From: Pseudomonas sp. LBUM920
GTDB taxonomy: Bacteria; Pseudomonadota; Gammaproteobacteria; Pseudomonadales; Pseudomonadaceae
Reading direction: 5' to 3'
DNA length: 64,000 nt
Assembly: GCF_003852315.1 (NCBI RefSeq)
Contig: NZ_CP027762.1
Location: forward strand, 372,001 to 436,000
Both the position numbers and the translations under genes were made by a program. Shown in pieces: positions 8,078 to 16,477 of the stretch. A model generated the notes under the pieces. That model had not been told where the DNA came from. It worked only from the letters and a program-made list of their open reading frames with translations, and did not search any database. Within the stretch, counting starts at the first letter, position 1. Every line of letters begins with the position of its first letter.

Positions 8078-8107
8078 TGCCGGTTCATGGTGCATTGAAG
8101 CGGTGCA
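8078..8107. promoter_or_regulatory. Tandem NtrC-like binding sites upstream of the small RNA
   Basis: TGCCGGTTCATGGTGCA (8078-8094) and TGCATTGAAGCGGTGCA (8091-8107) resemble the NtrC dyad TGCACC-N5-GGTGCA and share four bases. Their centres lie about 165-175 bases upstream of the predicted start of the RNA, a normal enhancer distance. Confidence 0.55.
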
Positions 8108-8149
8108 CGGTCACGCAACCTTGTGGCGATCCGAACGTGCAGACGATCA

Positions 8150-8244
8150 AAATGTGGGAGGGGGCTTGCCCCCGATAGCGGTGTGTCAGTCAGCGAGTGT
8201 GTGGCTGATACACCGTAATCGGGGGCAAGCCCCCTCCCACATTT
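8150..8244. repeat. REPIN between ntrC and the small RNA
   Basis: A complete pair of REP arms (GTGGGAGGGGGCTTGCCCCC and its inverted copy) lies immediately after the ntrC stop codon. Confidence 0.9.
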
Positions 8245-8271
8245 GATATTCAGTGGATGAGAAGGCTGTGA

Positions 8272-9708
8272 TCAGCCTTCATCACCCTCATCATCGTCGC
8301 CGCCATCGACCTTCATCCCCAGCTCCTTGATCTTGCGCGTCAGGGTATTGCGGCCCCAACCCAGCAGCACGGCGGCGTCGCGGCGGCGGCCGGCGGTGTG
8401 CTTCAAGGCGGTTTCGATCATGATCCGCTCGAACGCCGGTACGGCGCTGTCGAGCAGGTTCGACTGGCCGCGTGCCAAGGCCTGATCAGCCCACTGGCGC
8501 AGCGCCTGTTCCCAGTTGGTCACGGGTGCCGAGTCCTGCGGCAGGCTCAGCAGCTCCGGCGGCAGGTCGCTGATATGCACTTCGCGACCCGATGCCATCA
8601 CGGTGATCCAGCGGCAGGTGTTCTCCAGCTGACGCACGTTGCCTGGCCATGGCAGGTTTTTCAGGTACTCCTCGGTCTCGCTTTTAAGCAACTTCGGCTC
8701 GACGGCCAGCTCTTGAGCGGCGCGGCTGAGGAAGTGGCGAGCCAGCGTCGGAATGTCTTCGCGGCGATCCGACATGCGTGGGATGTGAATGCGGATAACG
8801 TTCAGGCGGTGGAACAAGTCCTCACGGAATTTGCCCGCGTGCACCAGGGTTTCGAGGTTCTGGTGCGTCGCTGCGATGATGCGCACATCGACCTTGACCG
8901 GCGTGTGCCCGCCCACGCGATAGAACTCACCGTCGGCCAATACGCGCAGCAAGCGGGTTTGGGTGTCGGCCGGCATGTCGCCGATTTCATCGAGGAACAA
9001 CGTGCCGCCGTCCGCCTGTTCAAAGCGCCCACGACGCAGGTTGGCCGCGCCGGTAAACGCGCCTTTTTCATGGCCGAACAGCTCGGACTCCATCAAGTCC
9101 TTGGGAATCGCCGCCATGTTCAGCGCGATGAACGGCGAAGCCGCCCGCGGGCTGTGGCGGTGCAACGCATGGGCCACAAGCTCTTTACCGGTGCCAGACT
9201 CACCGTTGATCAGCACGGTGATGTTGGAGTGGCTCAAGCGCCCGATGGCGCGAAACACTTCCTGCATCGCCGGCGCTTCACCGATGATTTCCGGGGTGCG
9301 AGTCAGGGCCGGTGGGGCTTCCTGGCTCTGCTGTTCCTGGGCGTGCTGGTTAGCGCGCTTGACCAGCGCCACCGCCTCGTCCACGTCGAACGGCTTGGGC
9401 AAGTATTCAAACGCGCCGCCCTGGTAGGACGCGACAGCGCTGTCCAGGTCCGAGTGCGCGGTCATGATGATCACCGGCAGGCGCGGGTGCTGCTCGCGGA
9501 TGCGCGCCAGCAAGTCCAGGCCACTGGCGCCGGGCATGCGGATGTCGGAGATGATCACGTCCGGCTGCTGGCGCGCCAGGCGGCTCATCACCCCGTCGGC
9601 GCTGTCGAAGCTCTGGGTGGTCATGCCTTCCTGTTGCAAGGCTTTCTCGAGGACCCAGCGGATAGAACGGTCGTCATCGACGATCCAGACAGTTTCACTA
9701 CGGCTCAT
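8272..9708 (-). CDS. ntrC: Nitrogen regulation response regulator NtrC
   Basis: This 478-aa sigma54-dependent activator has three parts. The receiver domain (1-120) carries the acidic triad at residues 11-12 and the phosphoacceptor Asp55 in SDIRMPG. The AAA+ domain (about 145-380) shows GESGTGKE (Walker A), the sigma54-contacting GAFTGA loop and FLDEIGDMP. The C-terminal Fis-type helix-turn-helix reads AAVLLGWGRNTLTRKIKEL. Phosphorylated by NtrB under nitrogen limitation, it activates glnA and nitrogen-scavenging genes. It overlaps ntrB by 4 bases, so the two are cotranslated. Candidate target sites occur in this window upstream of ntrB, glnA and the NrsZ-like RNA. Confidence 0.97.
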   Translation of the reverse strand: MSRSETVWIVDDDRSIRWVLEKALQQEGMTTQSFDSADGVMSRLARQQPDVIISDIRMPGASGLDLLARIREQHPRLPVIIMTAHSDLDSAVASYQGGAFEYLPKPFDVDEAVALVKRANQHAQEQQSQEAPPALTRTPEIIGEAPAMQEVFRAIGRLSHSNITVLINGESGTGKELVAHALHRHSPRAASPFIALNMAAIPKDLMESELFGHEKGAFTGAANLRRGRFEQADGGTLFLDEIGDMPADTQTRLLRVLADGEFYRVGGHTPVKVDVRIIAATHQNLETLVHAGKFREDLFHRLNVIRIHIPRMSDRREDIPTLARHFLSRAAQELAVEPKLLKSETEEYLKNLPWPGNVRQLENTCRWITVMASGREVHISDLPPELLSLPQDSAPVTNWEQALRQWADQALARGQSNLLDSAVPAFERIMIETALKHTAGRRRDAAVLLGWGRNTLTRKIKELGMKVDGGDDDEGDEG

Positions 9709-10790
9709 GTCGATGGGGCTCCTTGTTCCAGAGGCAGAAAGATCGAGAAGGTGGTGTGGCCGGGATGGCTCTCACACTCGATCAAACCCTGGTGCTGGCT
9801 GATGATGTTCTGGGTAATGGCCAGGCCCAGCCCGGTACCGTCCGGGCGGCCGCTGACCATGGGAAAGAAGATGGTTTCCTGCAGTTCTGCAGGAATGCCC
9901 GGACCGTTGTCGATGATCTCGACCTTGGTGACCAGGCGGTGGCGCACATGGCCGATGGTGAACTGGCGCAGGGCACGGGTGCGCAGGCTGATGCGGCCCA
10001 GGCGCAGCTCGTTCTGGCTGCTGATGGCCTGCATGGCGTTGCGCACGATATTGAGCACGGCCTGGATCATCTGTTCGCGGTCGATCAACACGTCCGGAAT
10101 GCTTGGGTCGTAGTCGCGTACCAGGGTGATGCAGCCTTGGCTTTCGGCCTCGACCAACTGGCAAACGCGCTCCAGCACTTCGTGCACGTTGGTCATCGCC
10201 AGCGACGGCAATTTGTTGGAGCCGAGCATGCGGTCCACCAGGTTACGCAGGCGGTCGGCTTCTTCGATGATGACGTTGGTGTAGTCCTTGAGGTTCTCGT
10301 CCGGCAGCTCGCGGGCCAGCAATTGCGCGGCGCCGCGAATCCCGCCCAGCGGGTTCTTGATCTCATGGGCCAGGCCGCGCACCAGCATCTTGCTGGTTTC
10401 CTGCTTGGACAGCTGCGCTTCTTCTTTAGTGATACGCAGCAAGCGGTCGCGCGGGTGCACTTCGAGCAGCAGCAAGGTGGCGCCGTTGCTCAGGATCGGG
10501 GTCACGGCGTAGTCGACGGTCAGGGTCTGGCCGGTGAGGGCGGTGAGCATCGCTTCGCGCTTGGTGAACGGGTGTGCCTGCTCCACCGCCTGGCGCAACG
10601 AGCTCAAGGCTTCGGCCGACTCGGTGAACAATTCGCTGATGAACTGCCCATGGCTGCGCTGGCCGCTGATGGCCAGGAGCATCTCCGCCGCCGGGTTCAT
10701 GTACTCAAGACGCAGGTCGTCATTGAGCAGAATGGTCGCGGTGGTCAGGTTGTCGAGTAACAAACGGTGCAGTGCATCGCTGATGGTCAT
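9705..10790 (-). CDS. ntrB: Nitrogen regulation sensor histidine kinase NtrB
   Basis: This 361-aa cytoplasmic kinase has no membrane segments. An N-terminal PAS domain (about 8-110) precedes the phosphoacceptor helix LAHEIKNPLGGIRGAAQLL with His142. The catalytic domain follows with N box IVRNAMQAI, G1 DNGPGIP, and G2 GRPDGTGLGLAI. In the known system PII (GlnB/GlnK) binds NtrB and switches it from kinase to phosphatase when nitrogen is ample. It is the first gene of ntrBC; an NtrC-like dyad at 10990-11006 lies 200 bases upstream of its start. Confidence 0.97.
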   Translation of the reverse strand: MTISDALHRLLLDNLTTATILLNDDLRLEYMNPAAEMLLAISGQRSHGQFISELFTESAEALSSLRQAVEQAHPFTKREAMLTALTGQTLTVDYAVTPILSNGATLLLLEVHPRDRLLRITKEEAQLSKQETSKMLVRGLAHEIKNPLGGIRGAAQLLARELPDENLKDYTNVIIEEADRLRNLVDRMLGSNKLPSLAMTNVHEVLERVCQLVEAESQGCITLVRDYDPSIPDVLIDREQMIQAVLNIVRNAMQAISSQNELRLGRISLRTRALRQFTIGHVRHRLVTKVEIIDNGPGIPAELQETIFFPMVSGRPDGTGLGLAITQNIISQHQGLIECESHPGHTTFSIFLPLEQGAPST

Positions 10791-11022
10791 CAGGACCTCT
10801 TTTGGAGCAAGGCGCGGGCTTGAGGCACACGCTGATACAAGGAAAATGCAAAAACCAAACCAAGGCTCCGAAAAGAAGCGTTAAAGCCCTGAAATAGGGA
10901 TTTAAGGCGCGAAACTGTGGCGTTCTGCCAGCTCACTCGGGAAGATTCGAACCAAAATGGGCTGTCAGGGTGGGAAGGGTGCGGCACTACGCACCAATAT
11001 AGTGCAGTTTTGCGAGGTCTGT
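10791..11022. promoter_or_regulatory. Upstream region of ntrBC
   Basis: This non-coding stretch of 232 bases holds the NtrC-like dyad at 10990-11006 and a short imperfect hairpin at 10891-10914 (AAAGCCCTGAAATAGGGATTT). I found no good -24/-12 pair with GG-N10-GC spacing between the dyad and ntrB. Confidence 0.5.
10990..11006. promoter_or_regulatory. NtrC-like binding site upstream of ntrB
   Basis: CGCACCAATATAGTGCA fits the NtrC dyad (TGCACTATATTGGTGCG on the other strand) with GCAC and GTGC arms seven bases apart. It suggests autoregulation of ntrBC. Confidence 0.6.
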
Positions 11023-11649
11023 TCAGGAAGGTTTTTTAGGCGTGCTTTTACGATTGTTCAGGCAGGGCTTGATGACCTCGCGCAAGCCTTTGCTGTCTTT
11101 GGGCAGGATGAACTCGGCGCTCAGTGGCGAATCACCCGGAATCGCGGAGGGAATGGTCATCCTGATGAGCTGGCCACCCATGTCGTCGGTGATCCACTCG
11201 CGCAGCTCCTGGCGGTTGGCGGGCATGGTGAGTTTGAACAGCACGCCGTGCTGCTGCGTGGGCTCGGCGCTGTAATAGCCGTTTACGCGGTAAGTGCGGG
11301 GTGGAAGCACGCCGGTGGTGAGGCTGAGCGGCCCGGTGGAGCGAGCATCCGGGCCTTCATAAATGCCGGGTTTGAAATGCAACTGGTCGGTGTGGGTGAG
11401 CAGCGAGATCATTGGGCGCAAGGGCGCGCTGTAGCAGGCCACATGCAGGATCGCCATGCTGGAATTGCCGTCGTGGGCGGCGGTGCCATTGATGCGGGCA
11501 TTGATAATCGTGCTTTGAGGGTAAGGCGCCTCTACCGTCCACGCCGTGGGCTCAAGGTCGAGGGGCGTAGGCGGTGTGGTTTTTTGCGCTGCGGCGATTG
11601 GGCTGAGCGCGAGCGTCAGTGAACAGAGGGTCTTACAGATAAGGTTCAT
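11023..11649 (-). CDS. Exported protein of unknown function
   Basis: The 208-aa product begins with a signal peptide (MNLICKTLCSLTLALSPIAAA); this ATG was preferred over one 24 codons upstream whose extension is not export-like. The mature protein has no family I recognise. It contains segments predicted as beta strands (TWTVEAPYP region, GVLFKLTMPANRQELREWI) and a basic C-terminal tail (NNRKSTPKKPS). It lies alone between ntrB and the chorismate mutase gene, on the same strand. Its only support is position, export signal and normal codon use. Confidence 0.65.
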   Translation of the reverse strand: MNLICKTLCSLTLALSPIAAAQKTTPPTPLDLEPTAWTVEAPYPQSTIINARINGTAAHDGNSSMAILHVACYSAPLRPMISLLTHTDQLHFKPGIYEGPDARSTGPLSLTTGVLPPRTYRVNGYYSAEPTQQHGVLFKLTMPANRQELREWITDDMGGQLIRMTIPSAIPGDSPLSAEFILPKDSKGLREVIKPCLNNRKSTPKKPS

Positions 11650-11778
11650 CGCGAAGACATCGGCGAGTGGCGGCAGGACGCTGCATCGTAGGGGGTCGAT
11701 GGCCTGGGATGTATCAGACATTTCCGCGATTTAACCAAGGTTCGGGAAAGGGCCTTCAATGAAGCAGGCCCTTATCCT

Positions 11779-12315
11779 TCAAGGCGCGTAGACGCACAAC
11801 TCGGCTGTGGCGCGGGTCATTGCGATCTGCACCAAGGGATCGTTCAGCGGTTGATGCACGGCCAGGGCTACCCAGTGCGGGCACTGCGGGTTGCTGCGCT
11901 CGGGGCCGAAGTCGGCTAATTGTTGCAGCATGCGCCTTTGCAGTTGGTCCAGTTGGGGGCGAATCTTGCCGGTCAGGTCCGGGCGCGGCGTATCGGGCGC
12001 CTTGCCTTTAAACTGCCAGTCGGACAGTCGGGTGTATTGCACCAGTTTATTCGCCTCTATCTGCGCGGAGAAAAATTGCTCCGCCGCCTCGGGCGAGACT
12101 TTGTAGTCGGGGGCCTGGGCTCTCGCGCTGGCGATCACAGCCTGTTCGCGAGGTCGGTCTTCCACGGCCTTGTGGCTGTCCCATTTGCTCAGTGCGACCT
12201 GGTCGGCGATGGTCAGGCGCTCGGCGATGCTGTTGAGCAGCGGTTCGAGTGTCGGCGGCGCGGCGCTGGCCGTGGCGCTGGCGAACAGCAAGGCAAGTAC
12301 GAGTCGATGTTTCAA
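11779..12315 (-). CDS. Periplasmic chorismate mutase, AroQ gamma class
   Basis: This 178-aa protein starts at a TTG (12315) preceded by an AGGGGAT ribosome site, which gives a signal peptide (MKHRLVLALLFASATASA). An ATG exists 25 codons upstream but would bury the signal peptide. The mature part carries the AroQ helix pattern LLNSIAERLTIADQVALSKW...DRPREQAV, with Arg, Lys and Glu at the expected catalytic positions, and a disulfide-sized Cys pair (CPHW and ELCVYAP). Secreted chorismate mutases convert chorismate to prephenate outside the cytoplasm; their role in pseudomonads is not settled. A cyclohexadienyl dehydratase partner, often present for this route, is not in the window. Confidence 0.82.
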   Translation of the reverse strand: MKHRLVLALLFASATASAAPPTLEPLLNSIAERLTIADQVALSKWDSHKAVEDRPREQAVIASARAQAPDYKVSPEAAEQFFSAQIEANKLVQYTRLSDWQFKGKAPDTPRPDLTGKIRPQLDQLQRRMLQQLADFGPERSNPQCPHWVALAVHQPLNDPLVQIAMTRATAELCVYAP

Positions 12316-12445
12316 AGGCGATCCCCTGTAGGCACGAGCGTGTTCGAAGGTCGCCAACGATAACGCGTAATTATTGAAGGCGCGCGGCACGCATGAGATT
12401 TTTTGCGCGCCGCCGTTGCCCGGTGGTTATTGGCGCCGGGCGGCA

Positions 12446-12865
12446 TCAATCGGTGTGGGAGAGCGGCATGCCCGGGCTGCCGGCATAAAACACCAGTAAT
12501 TCCACCGGTGTATCCCCTGTGACGCCTCGATGGACGATGTTGACCATCTCGGCGAGTGTCTGCCCTTGTTTGAAAACCTGAGCGTGACCGCTGTCGCGGC
12601 TTTGCACGGTGAGTTCTCCACGGAGTATGTAAGCCGCGTTGGGCATCGGGTGTGTGTGCCAGGCGAGGGTGGTGTGTGGCGCAATCTTGAGCTTTAGCAG
12701 TGTCAGCTCCGGGGCGCTTTGGGGGTAGCCGGTATAAGGCGTACCGTCCCAGGATGCGCTGCTTTGCAGCAGGATTTGCCTTTCGATTGGCGCAAGGGCG
12801 TTGGGCGGGGTGCCACACCCGTGCAGGAACAGGCAGGCGATGAGCGCGAGCGAGCGGTTGTCCAT
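12446..12865 (-). CDS. Cupin-domain lipoprotein
   Basis: This 139-aa protein has a signal peptide ending in a lipobox-like LFLHGCG, so it is probably lipidated at Cys17. It holds a single small cupin domain: HTHPMPNAAYILRGELTV has the metal-binding His pair and Glu region, and the second motif is NIVHRGVTGDTPVELLVFYAG. Such cupins bind a metal and a small ligand; the ligand is unknown. It lies 130 bases upstream of the chorismate mutase on the same strand and downstream of glnA. Confidence 0.78.
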   Translation of the reverse strand: MDNRSLALIACLFLHGCGTPPNALAPIERQILLQSSASWDGTPYTGYPQSAPELTLLKLKIAPHTTLAWHTHPMPNAAYILRGELTVQSRDSGHAQVFKQGQTLAEMVNIVHRGVTGDTPVELLVFYAGSPGMPLSHTD

Positions 12866-13083
12866 GATTTGATCCGTTGAGCAGAGTAGTGCTTCAGGCT
12901 ACGGGCGTGCGGTCGGGATGGATGTCGGGCGAGGCGGTAAGTCTGCGCAGTTATCTGCCTGCGTGATGTAAGAGGTGGGCGTGGTAGGTGCCGCAGCGCC
13001 GCCAGAAACACGATGGCCCTGATTGGCATCGACCGCCGCCTTCTGCCGCGCCGCGCGGGTAGCTTCGATATTTTTTCAGGCAT

Positions 13084-13113
13084 AAAAAAGGCCTCCCGAA
13101 GGAGGCCTTTTTT
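13084..13113 (-). terminator. Rho-independent terminator of glnA
   Basis: AAAAAAGGCCTCC, a CGAA loop and GGAGGCCTTTTTT form a perfect stem flanked by A and T runs, 30 bases beyond the glnA stop. It can work in both directions. The stretch 12866-13083 upstream of the cupin gene shows no other feature. Confidence 0.92.
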
Positions 13114-13142
13114 GTCACGCTGCTTTAAGCGGCGCTACCGGA

Positions 13143-14549
13143 TCAGCAGCTGTAGTACAGCTCGTATTCCAGTGGGTGTACGAAGGTGCGTACTTTGATT
13201 TCTTCTTCGCTTTTCAGCTCGATGTAGGCATCGATGAAGTCGTCGCTGAATACGCCGCCTTTGGTCAGGAACGCACGGCCCTTGTCCAGCTCTTCCAGGG
13301 CTTCTTTCAGGCTGCCGCACACTTGTGGGATCTCTTTGGCCTCTTCAGGCGGCAGGTCGTACAAGTTTTTGTCGGCGGCGTCGCCAGGGTGGATCTTGTT
13401 CTGGATACCGTCCAGGCCGGCCATTACCAGGGCAGCGAAGGCCAGGTACGGGTTGGCTGCCGGATCCGGGAAGCGCGCTTCGATACGGCGAGCGCGAGGG
13501 CTGGACACGTAAGGAATACGGATCGAGGCGGAACGGTTACGTGCCGAGTAAGCCAGCATTACTGGTGCTTCGAAACCTGGGACCAGACGCTTGTAGGAGT
13601 TGGTCGACGGGTTGGTGAAACCGTTCAGGGCCTTACCGTGCTTGATGATGCCGCCGATGAAGTACAGGGCGGTGTCGGACAGGCCGGCATAACCTTCGCC
13701 AGCGAAGGTGTTCTTGCCTTCTTTAGCGATGGACAGGTGAACGTGCATACCCGAGCCGTTATCGCCGTACAGCGGCTTAGGCATGAAAGTAGCGGTACGG
13801 CCGTAGGCATCAGCCACGTTGTGTACGCAGTACTTGAGGGTCTGAACTTCGTCAGCCTTGGCAACCAGGGTGTTGAACTTCACGCCGATTTCGTTCTGGC
13901 CGGCAGTCGCCACTTCGTGGTGGTGAACTTCGATGACCAGGCCCATTTCTTCCATGGCGTTGCACATGGAGGTACGGATTTCGTGGTCGTGGTCGAACGG
14001 CGGAACCGGGAAGTAGCCACCTTTGATGCCTGGACGGTGGCCTTTGTTGCCGCCTTCGATGTCCTGGTCGGACATCCACGAACCTTGTTCGGAGAAGATC
14101 TTGAACATGGAGCCGGAGATGTCGGACTTGAACTTGACCGAATCAAAGATGAAGAATTCTGGCTCTGGGCCTACGAATACGGTGTCGCCGATACCGGTCG
14201 ACTTCAGGTATTCCTCGGCACGCTTGGCGATCGCACGTGGGTCGCGGTCGTAGCCTTGCATGGTCGAAGGCTCGATCACGTCGCAGACGATGATCAGGGT
14301 TGGGTCTTCGGTGAACGGGTCGAGAACGGCAGTGCTGTCGTCCGGCATCAGGATCATGTCGGAGGCTTCGATGCCTTTCCAGCCAGCAATGGAGGAACCG
14401 TCGAACATTTTGCCTTCTTCGAAGAAAGCATCATCCAGCGCGTCGCGAGCCGGCATGGTCACGTGGTGCTGAGTACCTTTAGTGTCCGTGAAGCGCAGAT
14501 CAATCCATTTAACGTCATGATCTTTGATGAGTTGAACCGACTTCGACAT
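13143..14549 (-). CDS. glnA: Type I glutamine synthetase
   Basis: This 468-aa enzyme makes glutamine from glutamate, ammonia and ATP and forms a dodecamer. The start at 14549 (MSKSVQLIKDHDVKWIDLRFTD) has a GGAGG site; the open frame extends upstream but not in the conserved protein. Family blocks seen are FDGSSIAGWKGI, the metal and substrate sites GPEPEFFIF and NEIGVKF, GSGMHVHLS, NRSASIRIP, and the adenylylation loop NLYDLPPEE with its Tyr near residue 397. Transcription is probably from the sigma54 promoter at 14652-14667 under NtrC control. Confidence 0.98.
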   Translation of the reverse strand: MSKSVQLIKDHDVKWIDLRFTDTKGTQHHVTMPARDALDDAFFEEGKMFDGSSIAGWKGIEASDMILMPDDSTAVLDPFTEDPTLIIVCDVIEPSTMQGYDRDPRAIAKRAEEYLKSTGIGDTVFVGPEPEFFIFDSVKFKSDISGSMFKIFSEQGSWMSDQDIEGGNKGHRPGIKGGYFPVPPFDHDHEIRTSMCNAMEEMGLVIEVHHHEVATAGQNEIGVKFNTLVAKADEVQTLKYCVHNVADAYGRTATFMPKPLYGDNGSGMHVHLSIAKEGKNTFAGEGYAGLSDTALYFIGGIIKHGKALNGFTNPSTNSYKRLVPGFEAPVMLAYSARNRSASIRIPYVSSPRARRIEARFPDPAANPYLAFAALVMAGLDGIQNKIHPGDAADKNLYDLPPEEAKEIPQVCGSLKEALEELDKGRAFLTKGGVFSDDFIDAYIELKSEEEIKVRTFVHPLEYELYYSC

Positions 14550-14651
14550 GGTGTCCTCCGGGTGGCTTCGGGCTGGGGTAGTGGAGTTAGCCCTTAGAAT
14601 GTGGGTGATGCCGGCGCGAATACTCGACCAAGGCAACCTGCCTCACAAGAG

Positions 14652-14667
14652 AGCAAATTGCATGCCA
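14652..14667 (-). promoter_or_regulatory. Sigma54 promoter of glnA
   Basis: The minus strand reads TGGCATGCAATTTGCT with exact GG-N10-GC spacing. The predicted start lies about 90 bases upstream of the glnA ATG. Confidence 0.8.
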
Positions 14668-14699
14668 GTGCGCCAACATGGCCTTTTTGCCTCAAAATG

Positions 14700-14787
14700 G
14701 CCCCTATAAAGGTGCAATCCGCTGAAGCGGAATAAATAACGCACTGCAATGTAGCGTTAATTTGCGCAAATGACCCGTTTTGGTGCG
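14700..14787. promoter_or_regulatory. NtrC-like sites upstream of glnA
   Basis: GCCCCTATAAAGGTGCA (14700-14716) and TGACCCGTTTTGGTGCG (14771-14787) are imperfect matches to the NtrC dyad. Their centres lie about 70 and 140 bases upstream of the predicted start. Confidence 0.5.
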
Positions 14788-14835
14788 CGTTGTGTCTGAT
14801 GCATATTAACTGGTTAAACCTTGAGCGATTTCCGC

Positions 14836-14841
14836 TATAAT
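14836..14841 (+). promoter_or_regulatory. Candidate -10 box of thiI
   Basis: A perfect TATAAT lies 43 bases before the thiI start. No good -35 was seen at the right distance, so the call is tentative. Confidence 0.4.
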
Positions 14842-14883
14842 CCGCGCCCCCCTTTTTCAGCAGGCCCGGCGCGCGCTGTTTCC

Positions 14884-16338
14884 ATGAAATTAATCGTTAA
14901 AGTGTTCCCCGAGATCACCATCAAAAGCCGACCGGTACGGACGCGTTTCATCCGTCAGTTGGCCAAGAACATCCGTGCCGTGCTCCGTGACCTGGACCCG
15001 GCTGTGGTGGTGAACGGCGTGTGGGACAACCTCGAGCTGGAAACCCGTGTCACCGACGGCAAAGCCTTGAAGGACATGACTGAGCGCCTGAGCTGCATGC
15101 CGGGCATCGCGCATTTCCTGCAGGTGGATGAGTACCCGCTGGGCGACTTCGACGACATCACCGAAAAGTGCAAGCAGCACTACGGTAGCGAGCTTGAGGG
15201 CAAGATTTTTTCGGTGCGCTGCAAGCGCGCCGGCAAGCACACCTTCAGCTCCATGGACGTCGAGAAATACGTCGGCAGCAAGCTGCGTCGCGAGTGCGGC
15301 GCTGCCGGAATTTCCCTGAAAGCGCCGCAAATTGAAGTGCGCATGGAAATTCGCGACCAACGGTTGTTTGTGATCCACAGCCAGCACAACAGCATCGGCG
15401 GCTACCCGCTGGGTGCCCTGGAACAGACCCTGGTATTGATGTCCGGCGGTTTCGATTCCACGGTGGCGGCCTACCAGATCATGCGCCGCGGCCTGATGAG
15501 CCACTTCTGCTTCTTTAATCTGGGCGGGCGTGCACACGAATTGGGCGTGATGGAAGTCGCGCACTTTATCTGGAAGAAGTACGGCAGCTCCCAGCGCGTG
15601 CTATTCGTAAGCGTGCCGTTTGAGGAAGTGCTGGGCGAAATTCTCGGCAAAGTCGATAACAGTCATATGGGCGTAGTATTGAAGCGTATGATGTTGCGCG
15701 CTGCGTCGCGGATTGCCGATCAGTTGCAGATCGACGCGCTGGTGACCGGTGAAGCGATTTCCCAGGTCTCCAGCCAGACGCTGCCGAACCTGTCGCTGAT
15801 CGACTGCGTGACCGAGAAGCTGGTGCTGCGCCCGCTGATTGCCAGTCACAAGCAGGACATCATCGACCAGGCCGAAGAAATCGGCACGGCAGCGTTTGCC
15901 AAGCACATGCCTGAATATTGCGGGGTCATCTCGGTGAACCCCAAGACCCACGCCAAGCGCAACCGCGTGGAGTACGAAGAACAACAGTTCGACATGGCGA
16001 TTCTGGAGCGTGCGCTCGAGAACGCCAAAATGGTCCCGATCGATCGCGTAATCGACGAACTGGGCCAGGATGTGCAAATCGAAGAAGTCAGCGAAGTCCT
16101 GGCCGGCCAGATTGTCGTCGATATCCGTCACCCGGATGCTGCCGAAGATGAGCCGCTGGAAATCGCTGGCATCGACGTGCAAACGCTGCCGTTCTACGCA
16201 TTGAACGCGCGTTTCAAGGAACTGGATAACAGCCGTCAGTACCTGCTGTATTGCGACAAAGGCGTGATGAGTCGCCTGCATGCCCACCATTTGCTCAGTG
16301 AGGGGCATGCCAATGTGCGCGTTTATCGACCGAGCTAA
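14884..16338 (+). CDS. thiI: tRNA 4-thiouridine synthase / thiamine sulfurtransferase ThiI
   Basis: This 484-aa enzyme inserts sulfur at uridine 8 of tRNAs and supplies sulfur for the thiazole of thiamine. The order is a ferredoxin-like and THUMP region (1-165), an ATP pyrophosphatase domain with the PP-loop LVLMSGGFDST, and a C-terminal rhodanese domain whose Cys is in LLYCDKGVMS. The start MKLIVKVFPEITIKS is standard; the frame opens earlier, but those codons contain the likely promoter. Having the rhodanese domain is typical of gammaproteobacterial ThiI. It is divergent from glnA and 139 bases before typA. Confidence 0.97.
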   Translation: MKLIVKVFPEITIKSRPVRTRFIRQLAKNIRAVLRDLDPAVVVNGVWDNLELETRVTDGKALKDMTERLSCMPGIAHFLQVDEYPLGDFDDITEKCKQHYGSELEGKIFSVRCKRAGKHTFSSMDVEKYVGSKLRRECGAAGISLKAPQIEVRMEIRDQRLFVIHSQHNSIGGYPLGALEQTLVLMSGGFDSTVAAYQIMRRGLMSHFCFFNLGGRAHELGVMEVAHFIWKKYGSSQRVLFVSVPFEEVLGEILGKVDNSHMGVVLKRMMLRAASRIADQLQIDALVTGEAISQVSSQTLPNLSLIDCVTEKLVLRPLIASHKQDIIDQAEEIGTAAFAKHMPEYCGVISVNPKTHAKRNRVEYEEQQFDMAILERALENAKMVPIDRVIDELGQDVQIEEVSEVLAGQIVVDIRHPDAAEDEPLEIAGIDVQTLPFYALNARFKELDNSRQYLLYCDKGVMSRLHAHHLLSEGHANVRVYRPS

Positions 16339-16477
16339 GAGCCCGGGGCTGTTTGCCTGTGGCCTGCGTCACCGGCCCCCCGACTCTGCCGTCAAGCTGT
16401 AACGGCAAGGCCTGACTCTACTGTTAATCGCTGCCACGACCTGTCAGCACACCGAATCCTCTGATCGAGATACACAA

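Noticed and set aside
7834..8178. Small plus-strand open frame over the sRNA upstream region
   Set aside because: It covers the sigma54 promoter and part of a REPIN and has no ribosome-site support.
8398..10113. 571-codon open frame antisense to ntrC and ntrB
   Set aside because: It crosses two certain genes and has no family resemblance.
13176..14597. 473-codon open frame antisense to glnA
   Set aside because: It is the mirror of a highly conserved gene and encodes nothing recognisable.
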